A stretch of DNA of 64,000 bases. Origin: Curtobacterium guangdongense. Lineage in GTDB: Bacteria > Actinomycetota > Actinomycetes > Actinomycetales > Microbacteriaceae. The stretch spans positions 1 through 64,000 of the forward strand of contig NZ_JBMPIT010000010.1 in NCBI RefSeq assembly GCF_049341845.1. Reading direction: 5' to 3'. Positions 26,197 to 34,504 of the stretch are shown in pieces (the first letter of the stretch is position 1; each line of letters opens with the position of its first letter). The notes below the pieces were generated by a model. That model was not told where the DNA came from and did no database searches. It worked only from the letters and a program-made list of their open reading frames with translations. The translations under genes and the position numbers were made by a program.

Positions 26197-28059
26197 TCAG
26201 CTGCAGGACCAGTCGCGGTCGATCTCGCCGGTGCCGTACGGCGTGACGTACTGCGTCATCAGGATCGGCCCACCCGCGATCGGCGTCCCGCTGCAGGCGG
26301 CCTGCGCCTGGGCGAGCGTGCCGTCGCCGATGGCGACCCAGCTCGGCAGCGGGCGGATCGTGCTCGTCGCCGGCACGGTGCCCATGATCTGACCGAACTG
26401 GAAGCCGGTCGAGTAGATCCCGAGCTCGTCGATGCCCTTGTCCGAGTAGGCCGCGATCATGCCCTCGAGCGTGGCGCGGTTCTGCGTGACGTCCGCCTGG
26501 TGCGAGAGCCCGGTCTCGACGTCGAGCCACCAGCGGTACTGCCCGGGATCGCTCAGCTTCGTGAAGCCCACGTTCGCGGCGGCGCGGCCGTACCCGTACA
26601 CGTAGGAGCACGCCCGGGTGGTCCGCGCGGTGCCGTCGGTGGCGGGCGTGCAGGCGCCGTAGGGGCTCCCCGTGACCGTCGACCCGGCGAACGAGTTCGA
26701 CGTCGGCCAGTTCACGTCGGGGGCGGCACCGGGGTTCTGGACGAGGGCGTAGAGCTGCGTGTCGTCCTGTGCGGTTCCCCCGGCCGAGTTCGCCGCCCAG
26801 CCGAGCTGCGTCGTGAAGCACGGGTTCGGCTGGTTGCCGAGCTCGCCGTTGACCCCGACGATCCCGAAGGACTGGTCGGCGGGGATCGTCTTGCCGCACT
26901 GCGGCCAGGAGACGTCGACGCCGGTTCCCGAGCCGGTCGACCCGTCGACGAAGTACCCGACGACGTCGACGTAGACCGTCGCGGTCCCCGAGGAGACCTT
27001 CGCCTGGACCTGCCCGGCCGCGGCGAGGGGAGCGATGAGCGCGTTGCCGATCGTCTGCCCAGGGGCGTAGATCTGCGTCGGCACGCTCGATCCCAGGCCC
27101 GCACCGGTCACACGGAGGAACCCGTTGTTGGTACCACCGCCCACCTTGGCGTTGATGACCGCGGCGGTCGCGTTGCGCGGGACACCGGCCGTGCCGGCGA
27201 CCGTGATCGTCCGCGCGGTCGTGGTCGCCGGGACGGTCGCCGCGCGCACCGGGTCCGCCGGGACGAAGACCGATCCGGTCGACACCGGTGCGTAGTAGCC
27301 GACGACGTCGGCGAGCACGGCCGCGCTGCCCGCGGACACCAGCATCTGGACCGCTCCGTCCGACAACGCGACCGTCGTCGTGTTCGCAACGGTGACACCG
27401 GCTCGGTAGGTGAGCGTCACGACACCGGCGGAGTCACCGGACGGCGTGATGCGGAGCGTGCCGCTCGCGGCCGGCTTGGTGACGTCACTCTGGAGGACCA
27501 CCGCCGTCGCGTTCGCCGGGACACCTGCCGTCCCCGCGATCTGGACGCGCTGCGGCGCCGTGGTGGCCGTCGACTTGATCACGTTCGTCGGTGGCAAGGG
27601 CGTGTAGGTCGACCCCGATGCACTCGTGCCGTACCAGCCGGCGACGTCGAGGGCGACCTTGCCCGAGCCGGCCGACAGCCGGACCGTGGCCTTGCCGTTC
27701 GTCAGTCCGACGGTCGTGGTGCCGGAGATCTGCTGCCCGGTCGAGAAGTTCTGCACCGACGGACGCACCGTGCTGCCGGCGGGCGCGATGCTGATGTACC
27801 CGTTCGCGGTCGGAGCGGTGACGGTGGCCGTGAGCACGACGGCGGCCGCGTCGGTCGGTACCGCGTCGGCACCGCCGAGTGTCACCGTGGTCGCGGTCGT
27901 GCCGACCGTGCCGCTCCACGCACGAGCCGGAGCGACGGGGGTGAAGCGTCCGGTGGTGGGGGCCGCGGCCTCAGCAGCGGCCACCGGGCCGGCGAGGACC
28001 AGACCCGCGACGACGGCGAGCGTCGTTCCCAGAGCGACGACGGTGGACCTGAGACGCAT
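26197..28059 (-). CDS. Secreted protein with three wall-associated repeats and a glycoside-hydrolase-like C-terminus
   Basis: 620-residue exported protein. Signal peptide at 1-28 (MRLRSTVVALGTTLAVVAG). Three tandem beta-rich repeats (about 35-150, 155-270, 275-385) each carry a GVPxNATAVVL-type strand, a central SG turn and end in DVVGYY or DVAGWY. The C-terminal ~235 residues form another domain starting VDVSWPQCGKTIP, with FGIVGVNGELGNQPNPC and WWLDVETGLSH. It looks like a GH25/DUF1906-type TIM barrel, with Asp and Glu where a lysozyme-like site would be (WLDVET). A cell-surface glycan-binding or -cleaving role is likely. No sortase motif. Confidence 0.78.
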   Translation of the reverse strand: MRLRSTVVALGTTLAVVAGLVLAGPVAAAEAAAPTTGRFTPVAPARAWSGTVGTTATTVTLGGADAVPTDAAAVVLTATVTAPTANGYISIAPAGSTVRPSVQNFSTGQQISGTTTVGLTNGKATVRLSAGSGKVALDVAGWYGTSASGSTYTPLPPTNVIKSTATTAPQRVQIAGTAGVPANATAVVLQSDVTKPAASGTLRITPSGDSAGVVTLTYRAGVTVANTTTVALSDGAVQMLVSAGSAAVLADVVGYYAPVSTGSVFVPADPVRAATVPATTTARTITVAGTAGVPRNATAAVINAKVGGGTNNGFLRVTGAGLGSSVPTQIYAPGQTIGNALIAPLAAAGQVQAKVSSGTATVYVDVVGYFVDGSTGSGTGVDVSWPQCGKTIPADQSFGIVGVNGELGNQPNPCFTTQLGWAANSAGGTAQDDTQLYALVQNPGAAPDVNWPTSNSFAGSTVTGSPYGACTPATDGTARTTRACSYVYGYGRAAANVGFTKLSDPGQYRWWLDVETGLSHQADVTQNRATLEGMIAAYSDKGIDELGIYSTGFQFGQIMGTVPATSTIRPLPSWVAIGDGTLAQAQAACSGTPIAGGPILMTQYVTPYGTGEIDRDWSCS

Positions 28060-28182
28060 GCGTACCCCTCTTCTGCGAGCGACCCGGTGGGTGCACCGGG
28101 AGTCTAGGGGGAGGAGGTTGCCGAGCACACCATCGACGTCGCGCGTGGAGCGGAGGACACAGGCCGCCCGACGTGACCGGAT

Positions 28183-28230
28183 GACGGTCGGGAGGCTCGT
28201 GGCGGCGTCGCCACGAGCCTCCCGTCCGTC
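28183..28230. terminator. Hairpin family A, copy 2
   Basis: 22-bp arms (28183-28204, 28209-28230) with one mismatch around a GCGT loop; the same core as 17378-17425 (GGGAGGCTCGTGGCG). Here it lies between divergent genes, where a terminator is not expected. This argues that the element is a dispersed repeat that can serve as a terminator rather than being one by design. The rest of the 28060-28305 gap shows nothing else I can name apart from the promoters it must contain. Confidence 0.7.
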
Positions 28231-28305
28231 ACGATCCAGTCTCGAGCCGATCTCGATTCCGCAACCACGGTCCGCCACCTGATCCCGGTCCGTCAGGATC
28301 GACAC

Positions 28306-28821
28306 ATGGGGAACCTCCGATCCGTCCGCCCGTCCGTCCTCGGTGCAGCGCTGCTGGCGTGCGCCGCGCTCGCGCTCACCGGGTGCTCGTCCGCCGACAC
28401 CGCCGCCGACCGGACGCCGTCGTCCACGCCCACCCCGGCGACGCCGACCGCCGCCGCCGACCCGGACCCCGTCGTCATGGACGAGGACCAGAGCGCCCCG
28501 GCCGTCTGCGGCCAGCTCAGCGCGCTCTCGACGATGACGCTCAACGGGCGCGTGGGGCTCCAGCAGGGCGACGTGACCGAAGCCGGCCTCGAGGCCCTGC
28601 TGTCGGCCGCACGCTTCGGCTACGAGCACCTGTCGAGCACGGACACGCGCCTGTCGAACGCCATCGCGTACGCCCAGCGGTACCTCGAGGAGCACCCGGC
28701 CCCGGAGTCGGGACCCGCACTCGACGACTCCCCCGAGTGGGACCTGGCGATGCGGTCGCTCAACACGGCGTGCCAGGAGGCGGGATCCTCGGTCGTGTCG
28801 ACCGCACAGTACGGCGGCTGA
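28306..28821 (+). CDS. Small lipoprotein, function unknown
   Basis: 171 residues. Signal peptide with lipobox LTGC (Cys at about residue 27), then a Thr/Pro/Ser linker and a helical acidic domain (about 65-165) containing two cysteines (AVCGQL and NTACQE) that may form a disulfide. No known domain recognised. The helical domain resembles a solute-free surface helix bundle (inference). A perfect 20-bp-stem terminator follows. Confidence 0.75.
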   Translation: MGNLRSVRPSVLGAALLACAALALTGCSSADTAADRTPSSTPTPATPTAAADPDPVVMDEDQSAPAVCGQLSALSTMTLNGRVGLQQGDVTEAGLEALLSAARFGYEHLSSTDTRLSNAIAYAQRYLEEHPAPESGPALDDSPEWDLAMRSLNTACQEAGSSVVSTAQYGG

Positions 28822-28829
28822 CCGGCCGA

Positions 28830-28873
28830 CAACACAGCAGGCCCGGACCGTGTGGTCCGGGCCTGCTGTGTTG
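28830..28873 (+). terminator. Perfect 20-bp-stem terminator
   Basis: Arms 28830-28849 and 28854-28873 pair without mismatch around GTGT. Lies 8 nt after the lipoprotein stop and 20 nt from the convergent tRNA-Ala gene, so it can end transcripts from both sides. Confidence 0.85.
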
Positions 28874-28893
28874 CGGTGCCGTGTTTCATGCCT

Positions 28894-28969
28894 TGGTGGA
28901 GCTAAGGGGATTCGAACCCCTGACCTTCTCATTGCGAACGAGACGCGCTACCAACTGCGCCATAGCCCC
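28894..28969 (-). tRNA. tRNA-Ala (anticodon CGC)
   Basis: A full cloverleaf can be folded: acceptor GGGGCTA/TAGCTCC, D-arm GCGC-AGTTGGTA-GCGC, anticodon stem TCTCG/TGAGA with loop TTCGCAA, T-arm AGGGG-TTCGAAT-CCCCT. Anticodon CGC at 28934-28936 reads GCG (Ala). The acceptor contains G3:U70, the alanine identity pair. CCA is encoded (28894-28896). Confidence 0.97.
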
Positions 28970-29042
28970 AAGTGCTCGACCACACTAGCACCCGCCAGGC
29001 CCGCACCGAAATCGATCGGGACCCGCCGGGCGTGCCGCGATC

Positions 29043-30143
29043 TCAGACCGCGCGGCGGCGACGCATGATCGCGTCGAGGTCGGCCTGCTCGTACGCATCG
29101 TCGCCGATGACGCCCATGCCCGCCCACTTGCTGGGCTGTTCCGGCGCGGCCTGCGGGGCCGGCGCGGACTGACCGGGTTGCTCCGTCGACGTCGCCGTCG
29201 GTGCGGCCCGCAACCCGAGCCGCTCCGCGAGCCGACCCTGGTCGTGCGCCGACAGCGAGGCGACCGCTTCCTCGACGTCCGGGCGCATCCGCGACACCGT
29301 GGCGAGCGAGGGGTCGACGTCCCCGGCCCGGATCGCCGCGGCCTCGGCGTCCGCCTCGGCCTTGGCTGCGGCGACGCGCTCCTTGAGCCGCGCGGCGAGT
29401 TCCGCCGACGACTCCGGGGACGCCACGGGAGCGGCGGGCCGTTCCACGTACAGCGGCTTCGGCACACGGCCGGGTGTCCAGGTCCGCTCCGTCGCCGGCG
29501 CCTCGGTCGGCTGTTCGCTCGTGAGCGGCGGGGCGGGATCGGTCCAGGCCGTCGCCGGACGGGAGGCACGGGTCGCGCCGGCAGGAGCCGCTGCGGCCCG
29601 CGCCTTCCGCGCCTGGGCGACCTGGTGCAGCTGGGCGAGGACCGCTGCGGACCCGCCGGCGGCGACGATGCCGGCGACGGCGACGAGCCACGCGCCGGGT
29701 GCTGCGACGAGCACCACGAGCGCGACGACGAGGCCGAGCACGCCGAGGCCCGTCGCGCCGAGCCGCGAACGACGCATGCGCATCGCGGTCAGCGCGGGGA
29801 CCGCCGAGGCCCGCTCGAGCGCCGGACCCTGCTCCGCGAGTCGTCGGGTGATCTCACGCTGCCGTGCGGCTTCGTGCGCGCGGACGATCGCCGAGCGCTT
29901 CGCCTCTTCGGACTTCGCGACCTTCTGCGCCTCGGCGAGGGACTTCGCGTTCATCTCGATGCGGACCTCGTCCGGGAGCTCGGCCGTCTGCGCGAGGATC
30001 CGGAGGGTCTGCTGCAGCCGGATCGCGTTCCGCTCGGTGGCGAGGTACTGGCGACGGGCTGCCCACGAGGGCATGAGGTAGACGAGCCACAGCACTGCGG
30101 CGACCAGCAGGACGATGCCGCCGCCCCATGACCCGATTCCCAT
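29043..30143 (-). CDS. Actinobacterial membrane-anchored coiled-coil protein, function unknown
   Basis: 366 residues. An N-terminal transmembrane helix (GGGIVLLVAAVLWLVYLMP), then a charged helical region (about 25-120, RRQYLATERNAIRLQQTLRI), two more hydrophobic segments (about 130-180), and a long Ala/Pro-rich cytoplasmic tail with a coiled-coil stretch (ELAARLKERVAAAKAEADAEA). Ends in a basic cluster IMRRRRAV. Similar proteins sit next to GNAT/galU genes in related actinobacteria, as here. No enzymatic motif. Confidence 0.75.
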   Translation of the reverse strand: MGIGSWGGGIVLLVAAVLWLVYLMPSWAARRQYLATERNAIRLQQTLRILAQTAELPDEVRIEMNAKSLAEAQKVAKSEEAKRSAIVRAHEAARQREITRRLAEQGPALERASAVPALTAMRMRRSRLGATGLGVLGLVVALVVLVAAPGAWLVAVAGIVAAGGSAAVLAQLHQVAQARKARAAAAPAGATRASRPATAWTDPAPPLTSEQPTEAPATERTWTPGRVPKPLYVERPAAPVASPESSAELAARLKERVAAAKAEADAEAAAIRAGDVDPSLATVSRMRPDVEEAVASLSAHDQGRLAERLGLRAAPTATSTEQPGQSAPAPQAAPEQPSKWAGMGVIGDDAYEQADLDAIMRRRRAV

Positions 30144-30231
30144 GGGGAGAGGCTAGGGGCGGGGGTACTTCGCGCTCGTGATTGCGGGGCGTGTGTTGCG
30201 CGTGTCGTCGGGAGATTCGGGGGCGCGGGCC

Positions 30232-30287
30232 GGTTCAGGCGCGCGGGCCGGTTCGCGGCGCTGGTCGGTTCAGGCGCGCGGGCCGGT
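30232..30287. repeat. 21-bp direct repeat at the 3' end of the GNAT gene
   Basis: The 21-bp block at 30267-30287 (last GNAT codons and TGA) recurs exactly at 30232-30252, 35 bp further downstream. A third, shortened copy (GGCGCGGGCCGGTTCAGGC) overlaps just beyond it. This is another gene-end duplication that copies a stop codon. Confidence 0.8.
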
Positions 30288-30929
30288 GATGATCGGCATG
30301 GCGGCCTCGTCCCGCGCGGCGAGGGGCACGCTGCCGACACCCGGGGGCACCTGTCCGCGGACCCAGCGCTCGAGGATGCCCTCGCGCACCTCTTCGGCGA
30401 CGAGCGCGAAGCAGAAGTGGTCGCGCCAGTCCCCGTTGATGTGGATGTACCGCCTGCGGAGCCCCTCGTACCGGAACCCGAGCTTCTCGACGACCCGGAG
30501 CGACGGGGCGTTCTCGGGACGGATGCAGATCTCGATGCGGTGGATGCCGACGGTGCGGAAGCAGTGGTCGGCGGCCAGTGCCACGGCGATCGGCGTGACG
30601 TTGTGGCCGGCGGCGTTCTCGACGACCCAGTAGCCGATCGAGGCACTGGCGAGCGATCCGTACGTCACGCCGGAGACGTTGAGCTGGCCGACGAATCGAC
30701 CGTCGAGCTCCATCGCGAACGGCAGTCCGAGTCCCGCGCGGGCGTTGGCCTGGAGCGCGCGGATCGAGCCACGGACGTCGGTGGACACGTGGCCGGACGG
30801 GTTCGTCGCCTCCCAGGTGCGGAGCCAGGAGCGGTTCGTCGCGAGCGCCGCGTCGAGGTCACGGGTGTCACGGAGCCGGAGGGGGCGGATGGTGACCCGC
30901 CCGTGGGACAGGGTCGGGATCGTCGTCAT
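30270..30929 (-). CDS. GNAT-family acetyltransferase (RimJ/RimL type)
   Basis: 219-residue N-acetyltransferase. N-terminal strand LSHGRVTIRPLRLRDTRDLD is typical of RimJ/RimL-like enzymes, followed by FVGQLNVSGV and IGYWVVENAAGHNVTPIAVALA around the acetyl-CoA site, and HRIEICIRPENAPSLRVVEK-LGFRYEGLRRR. The usual R/QxxGxG/A loop reads ENAAGHN, an acceptable RimJ variant. Target unknown; lies between galU and the membrane protein, a conserved neighbourhood. Confidence 0.87.
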   Translation of the reverse strand: MTTIPTLSHGRVTIRPLRLRDTRDLDAALATNRSWLRTWEATNPSGHVSTDVRGSIRALQANARAGLGLPFAMELDGRFVGQLNVSGVTYGSLASASIGYWVVENAAGHNVTPIAVALAADHCFRTVGIHRIEICIRPENAPSLRVVEKLGFRYEGLRRRYIHINGDWRDHFCFALVAEEVREGILERWVRGQVPPGVGSVPLAARDEAAMPIITGPRA

Positions 30930-30975
30930 CGCTCAGGTTCCTCCGGTGCCCCGGGGAAGCTCCGGAGCGGGGTGT

Positions 30976-31010
30976 CCCGCACGGGTCCGGCGGTACCGGA
31001 CCCGTGCGGG
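30976..31010 (-). terminator. Terminator after galU
   Basis: Perfect 15-bp arms (30976-30990, 30996-31010) with a CGGTA loop, starting 10 nt after the galU stop. It separates galU from the GNAT gene, so these are probably independent transcripts. Confidence 0.85.
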
Positions 31011-31020
31011 ATGGGTCGAC

Positions 31021-31917
31021 TCATTCGCCCGCGTTGAACTCCTTCAGCCACGACTTGAGGTCGGGGCCGAGGTCATCGCGGTCCGAGGCGAGCTGCACGA
31101 TCGCCTTGATGTAGTCGAGTTTGTCACCGGTGTCGTACCGGCGTCCACGGAACACGACGCCGTACACGCCGCCGGTCCACTCCTCCGCGCTCGCCATCTT
31201 CATGAGCGCGTCGGTCAGCTGGATCTCGCCGCCCTTGCCCGGCTCCTGCTTCTCGAGGACGTCGAAGACCTCGGGGCGGATGACGTAGCGGCCGATGATG
31301 GCCAGGTTGGAGGGCGCTTCGCCCTGCGCCGGCTTCTCGACGAGGCCGGTGATCTTCACGACGTCGTCGGTGTCGGTCTCCTCGACCGTGGCGATGCCGT
31401 AGAGGTGGGTCTGCGACTCGGGGACCTCGAGGAGGGCCACGACGGTCGCGTTCTTCTCCCCCTGGACCTCGATCATGCGCTGGAGCAGCGGGTCGCGGGC
31501 GTCGATGATGTCGTCACCGAGGAGCACGGCGAACGGCTCTCGGCCGACGTGCATCTTGGCGCGGAGCACCGCGTGGCCGAGGCCGAGCGGGTCGCCCTGT
31601 CGGACGTAGTGCATGTCGGCGAGGTCCGTGGACTGGTTCACCTTCTGCAGCTTCTCGTGGTCGCCCTTCTTCTTGAGGGTCTCCTCGAGCTCCGACACGT
31701 GGTCGAAGTGGTTCTCGAGTGCGTTCTTGTTGCGCCCGGTGATCATCAGCACGTCGGTGAGTCCTGCGCCGACTGCCTCTTCCACCACGTACTGGATGGC
31801 TGGCTTGTCGACGACGGGGAGCATCTCCTTCGGCATCGCCTTGGTCGCGGGGAGGAAGCGGGTGCCCAGCCCTGCCGCTGGGATCACCGCCTTGGAAATC
31901 TGGAAGCCCATGTCCAT
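31021..31917 (-). CDS. galU: UTP-glucose-1-phosphate uridylyltransferase
   Basis: Makes UDP-glucose for envelope glycans. The product has the nucleotidyltransferase signature AVIPAAGLGTRFLPATKAMPKEM, then DKPAIQYVVEEA, VLLGDDIID and VEKPAQGEAPSNLAIIGRYV, all GalU-type. Three in-frame ATGs compete: 31938 (MGASDTV), 31917 (MDMGFQ) and 31911 (MGFQ). I favour 31917 because a GGGGGC stretch precedes it and homologues begin near MGFQ; the difference is at most nine residues. Divergent from the cyclo-ligase gene; shared promoter region 31940-32024. Confidence 0.93.
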   Translation of the reverse strand: MDMGFQISKAVIPAAGLGTRFLPATKAMPKEMLPVVDKPAIQYVVEEAVGAGLTDVLMITGRNKNALENHFDHVSELEETLKKKGDHEKLQKVNQSTDLADMHYVRQGDPLGLGHAVLRAKMHVGREPFAVLLGDDIIDARDPLLQRMIEVQGEKNATVVALLEVPESQTHLYGIATVEETDTDDVVKITGLVEKPAQGEAPSNLAIIGRYVIRPEVFDVLEKQEPGKGGEIQLTDALMKMASAEEWTGGVYGVVFRGRRYDTGDKLDYIKAIVQLASDRDDLGPDLKSWLKEFNAGE

Positions 31918-32024
31918 GACCGTATCGGATGCCCCCATTACGGGGACGTAAACGAAGGGAGGACACGGGATGAGGACACGATCAGACGGAAAGCCGCATC
32001 AGCGCGATCGTTAGACTCCCTCGC

Positions 32025-32609
32025 ATGATCCCCGATCTCGGCAACGAGAAGCGCGCGCTGCGGGCCGAGCTCCGCCAGCGCCGACGCACCAGGACCACGA
32101 CCGAACGCGACGACGACACCGCGGCACTCACCGAGACCCTGCAGCGGTTCGCCGAGGAGCGCCAGGTCGAGTCGATCGCCCTCTACCTCTCCGCATCCGA
32201 CGAGCCGAACGTCCGACCGTTCCTGAACTGGGCGTTCGAGCGCGACATCCGCGTGCTGCTGCCCATCACCCGCGAGGACGGGTTGCTCGACTGGGCGGTC
32301 GGCGACGGGTCGAGCGAGACCGAGGGGATCTCCGGCATGCCCGAGGTCGTCGGCGAGGTGCTGTCCCCGCTCGCGATCAACGACGTCGACGCGATCCTCA
32401 CCCCGGCCGCCGCGGTCGGACACGACGGCGTCCGGATGGGCTGGGGTCGCGGGTACTACGACAAGACCCTCGGGTCCATGGCGAAGCGTCCGCCCGTCTA
32501 TGCTGTGATCTTCGACGCGGAGTACCTCGACGAGGTCCCGCGCGAACCCCACGACGAACCCGTTGACGGCATCATCACGCCGTCGCGCATCATCACGTTC
32601 CGGAGCTGA
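32025..32609 (+). CDS. 5-formyltetrahydrofolate cyclo-ligase
   Basis: ATP-dependent conversion of 5-formyl-THF to 5,10-methenyl-THF, 194 residues. Basic N-terminal helix (KRALRAELRQRRRTRT), then LYLSASDEPNVRP, LLPITRED and the signature GVRMGWGRGYYDKTL. Full length. One base separates its stop from the FmdB start, so the two are cotranscribed. Confidence 0.92.
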   Translation: MIPDLGNEKRALRAELRQRRRTRTTTERDDDTAALTETLQRFAEERQVESIALYLSASDEPNVRPFLNWAFERDIRVLLPITREDGLLDWAVGDGSSETEGISGMPEVVGEVLSPLAINDVDAILTPAAAVGHDGVRMGWGRGYYDKTLGSMAKRPPVYAVIFDAEYLDEVPREPHDEPVDGIITPSRIITFRS

Positions 32610-32610
32610 C

Positions 32611-32895
32611 GTGCCCACCTACTCGTACCGCTGCACCGAGTGCGACACCGCGTTCGACATCAAGCAGTCGTTCTCCGACGCCACGCTCACCGAGTGCCCC
32701 ACGTGCGGCGGTGTCCTGCGGAAGGTGTTCTCGCCGGTCGGCGTGACGTTCAACGGCGGCGGCTTCTACCGGACCGACTCCCGCCCGGCGCCGAAGTCCG
32801 AGGGCTCGTCCAGCAGCGCGCCCGCGAAGTCCGAGTCCGCGAAGCCCGCACCGGCCGCCGCACCCGCTGCACCCGCGAAGCCCACCGCGTCCTGA
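32611..32895 (+). CDS. FmdB-type zinc-ribbon protein
   Basis: 94-residue protein. PTYSYRCTECDTAFDIKQSF and ECPTCGGVLRK give a CxxC-n-CxxC zinc ribbon, the FmdB regulatory-protein domain, followed by GVTFNGGGFYRTD and a Ser/Ala/Pro/Lys tail (about 60-94). GTG start directly after the cyclo-ligase stop. Regulatory role is only implied by the family name. Confidence 0.88.
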   Translation: MPTYSYRCTECDTAFDIKQSFSDATLTECPTCGGVLRKVFSPVGVTFNGGGFYRTDSRPAPKSEGSSSSAPAKSESAKPAPAAAPAAPAKPTAS

Positions 32896-32967
32896 CGTCC
32901 GCCCCGCCTCCTCGCTAGGTTTGACTGGTCGCCGCCCGGCGGCCGTCCTCGACCCGGAAGGAGACCC

Positions 32968-33465
32968 GTGAAGGGCTTCAAGGAGTTCCTGCTCCGCGGA
33001 AACGTGATCGACCTGGCCGTCGCTGTGGTCATCGGTGCCGCGTTCACCGCCATCGTGACCTCGATCGTCACGAACGTGATCAACCCGCTGATCGGTGCCG
33101 TGTTCAACGCGTCGATGCTCGACAAGACGCTGATCGTGCACATCCCGACCGTCTCCGGTGGGGACGCCTCCCTGAAGTTCGGCGCGGTGATCGGCGCGGC
33201 CATCAACTTCATCATCATCGCCGCAGTGGTCTACTTCGCGCTGATCCTGCCGGTGAACCACCTCATCAAGCGCACGTTCGCCAAGCTCCAGAAGGACGAG
33301 GAGCAGACGCCGCAGGACGTCCCGCCGACCGACGTCGAGGTCCTCGTCGAGATCCGCGACCTCCTCCGGTCGCAGCAGGGCCGCGCGGCGGCCGGCGCGG
33401 GCGCCCACGTCGCCCCGAACGACGCCCCCGAGGGCCCGGGGCTCCCGAGCACGACGAAGCTCTAG
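32968..33465 (+). CDS. mscL: Large-conductance mechanosensitive channel
   Basis: Osmotic safety valve, 165 residues. KGFKEFLLRGNVIDLAVAVV (amphipathic helix and pore-lining TM1), INPLIGAVFN, a periplasmic loop, TM2 FIIIAAVVYFALILPVNHL and a cytoplasmic helix EEQTPQDVPPTDVEVLVEIRD LLR. An Ala/Gly/Pro tail of about 30 residues extends the usual length. GTG start with AGGAG 6 nt upstream. Confidence 0.95.
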   Translation: MKGFKEFLLRGNVIDLAVAVVIGAAFTAIVTSIVTNVINPLIGAVFNASMLDKTLIVHIPTVSGGDASLKFGAVIGAAINFIIIAAVVYFALILPVNHLIKRTFAKLQKDEEQTPQDVPPTDVEVLVEIRDLLRSQQGRAAAGAGAHVAPNDAPEGPGLPSTTKL

Positions 33466-33502
33466 CGCGGACGGATCGCGCCCACGCGGCACCGATCGCT
33501 AC

Positions 33503-33564
33503 CGCACAACCGAAAGCCACTCACACCGCGGACTTCCGCGGCGCGAGTGGCTTTCGGTTGTGCG
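33503..33564. terminator. Hairpin family B, copy 1
   Basis: Perfect 20-bp arms (33503-33522, 33545-33564) starting CGCACAACCGAAAGC, with an inner CCGCGG-ACTT-CCGCGG hairpin (33526-33541). Lies between convergent mscL and the phosphatidyltransferase gene. The outer 15 bp recur at 50314 (one base changed) and 52618, each time between convergent genes. Confidence 0.85.
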
Positions 33565-33603
33565 AAGGGACGAGGCGGGCGACACGGACGGGCGCCGGGC
33601 GGG

Positions 33604-34188
33604 TCAGGACGCGGCGGTCACGCGCCGCTTCTGCACCATCGCGGCGAAGTACTGCGCACCCGCGAGGACGTGGCCGACGGTGCCGAGCCACACGAACACG
33701 AGGGCGGTGATCCGGATCCAGGAGTGCTCGGACGCCCACGACGTCTCCGAGAACAGCAGCACGGGCAGCCCGACGAAGAGCAGGGCGGAGCGGATCTTCC
33801 CGGTCCAGGACACCTTGAGGTCGGGATCGCCGCGGAACCAGACGCTCGACAGCACCGCGAGCAGGGCGTCGACCACGACGATGATCACGACGACGATCCA
33901 CGGCAGCAACCCGACCAGCACCAGGGAGAGCACGACGGCGATGATCGCGAGCCGGTCGGCCACGGGATCGAGCGCGGTGCCGAGCTTGGACCCCTGGTCG
34001 AACTTCCGCGCGATGAAGCCGTCCGCCCAGTCCGAGACGCCGAGGACCACGAGCGAGACCAGCGCCCAGCCGGGGTGCCCCTGCACGACCAGGACCACGA
34101 ACACCGGGATGAGCAGGAACCGGACCAGCGTGATGAGGTTCGGCCAGGTCTGCCAGTCGGGGCGCTCGCGCACTGCGGGGTCGGTCAT
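33604..34188 (-). CDS. CDP-alcohol phosphatidyltransferase (PgsA-like)
   Basis: Integral membrane phospholipid-synthesis enzyme of 194 residues with five to six transmembrane helices. The catalytic motif DxxDGxxARx8GxxxDxxxD is intact (SDWADGFIARKF ... GTALDPVADR, about residues 51-77). NLITLVRFLLIPVF at the start is typical of PgsA-like glycerolphosphate transferases. The alcohol substrate (glycerol-3-phosphate or another) cannot be fixed from sequence, and paralogues are common in actinobacteria. Confidence 0.87.
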   Translation of the reverse strand: MTDPAVRERPDWQTWPNLITLVRFLLIPVFVVLVVQGHPGWALVSLVVLGVSDWADGFIARKFDQGSKLGTALDPVADRLAIIAVVLSLVLVGLLPWIVVVIIVVVDALLAVLSSVWFRGDPDLKVSWTGKIRSALLFVGLPVLLFSETSWASEHSWIRITALVFVWLGTVGHVLAGAQYFAAMVQKRRVTAAS

Positions 34189-34225
34189 CAGCTGCTCTCG
34201 TCGGGGGCCGGGGCCTCCAGCGTAC

Positions 34226-34504
34226 CTACCCCCAGTGGGGAGGGCGGTCGCCGAGCAGCCGGGCGTCGTTCTCGCCGCGGTCGTGCCGGGGCGGCTCCGG
34301 AGCCGGGGACGGGTCGGAGCCCGGCACCGGCTGGGTGGTGACGCGCCTGCTGCGCCGCTCCGAGCCTCCAGACCGATCCGGGGTCACCACGGGGCGGACG
34401 GGAGGCTCGGGTGCGGCCGCGTCGTCGGCTCGCGACCACGTGCCCACCAGTTGGTCCGTGCCGGGCGTGACCGGACCGGCGGGCCGGGAGGCCCTCCGGC
34501 TCAT
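34226..34504 (-). CDS. Small protein coupled to the helicase gene, function unknown
   Basis: 92 residues, rich in Arg, Pro, Ser and Asp, with no hydrophobic segment: probably disordered. Starts MSRRASRPAGPVTPG and ends LLGDRPPHWG. The C-terminal PPH(W/Y)-type ending is something I associate with small actinobacterial proteins. The ATG overlaps the helicase stop as ATGA (34501-34504), the usual sign of translational coupling. The frame continues upstream into the helicase gene, but that part is a shadow. Could be spurious; coding status is inferred from the overlap and the end motif. Confidence 0.6.
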   Translation of the reverse strand: MSRRASRPAGPVTPGTDQLVGTWSRADDAAAPEPPVRPVVTPDRSGGSERRSRRVTTQPVPGSDPSPAPEPPRHDRGENDARLLGDRPPHWG

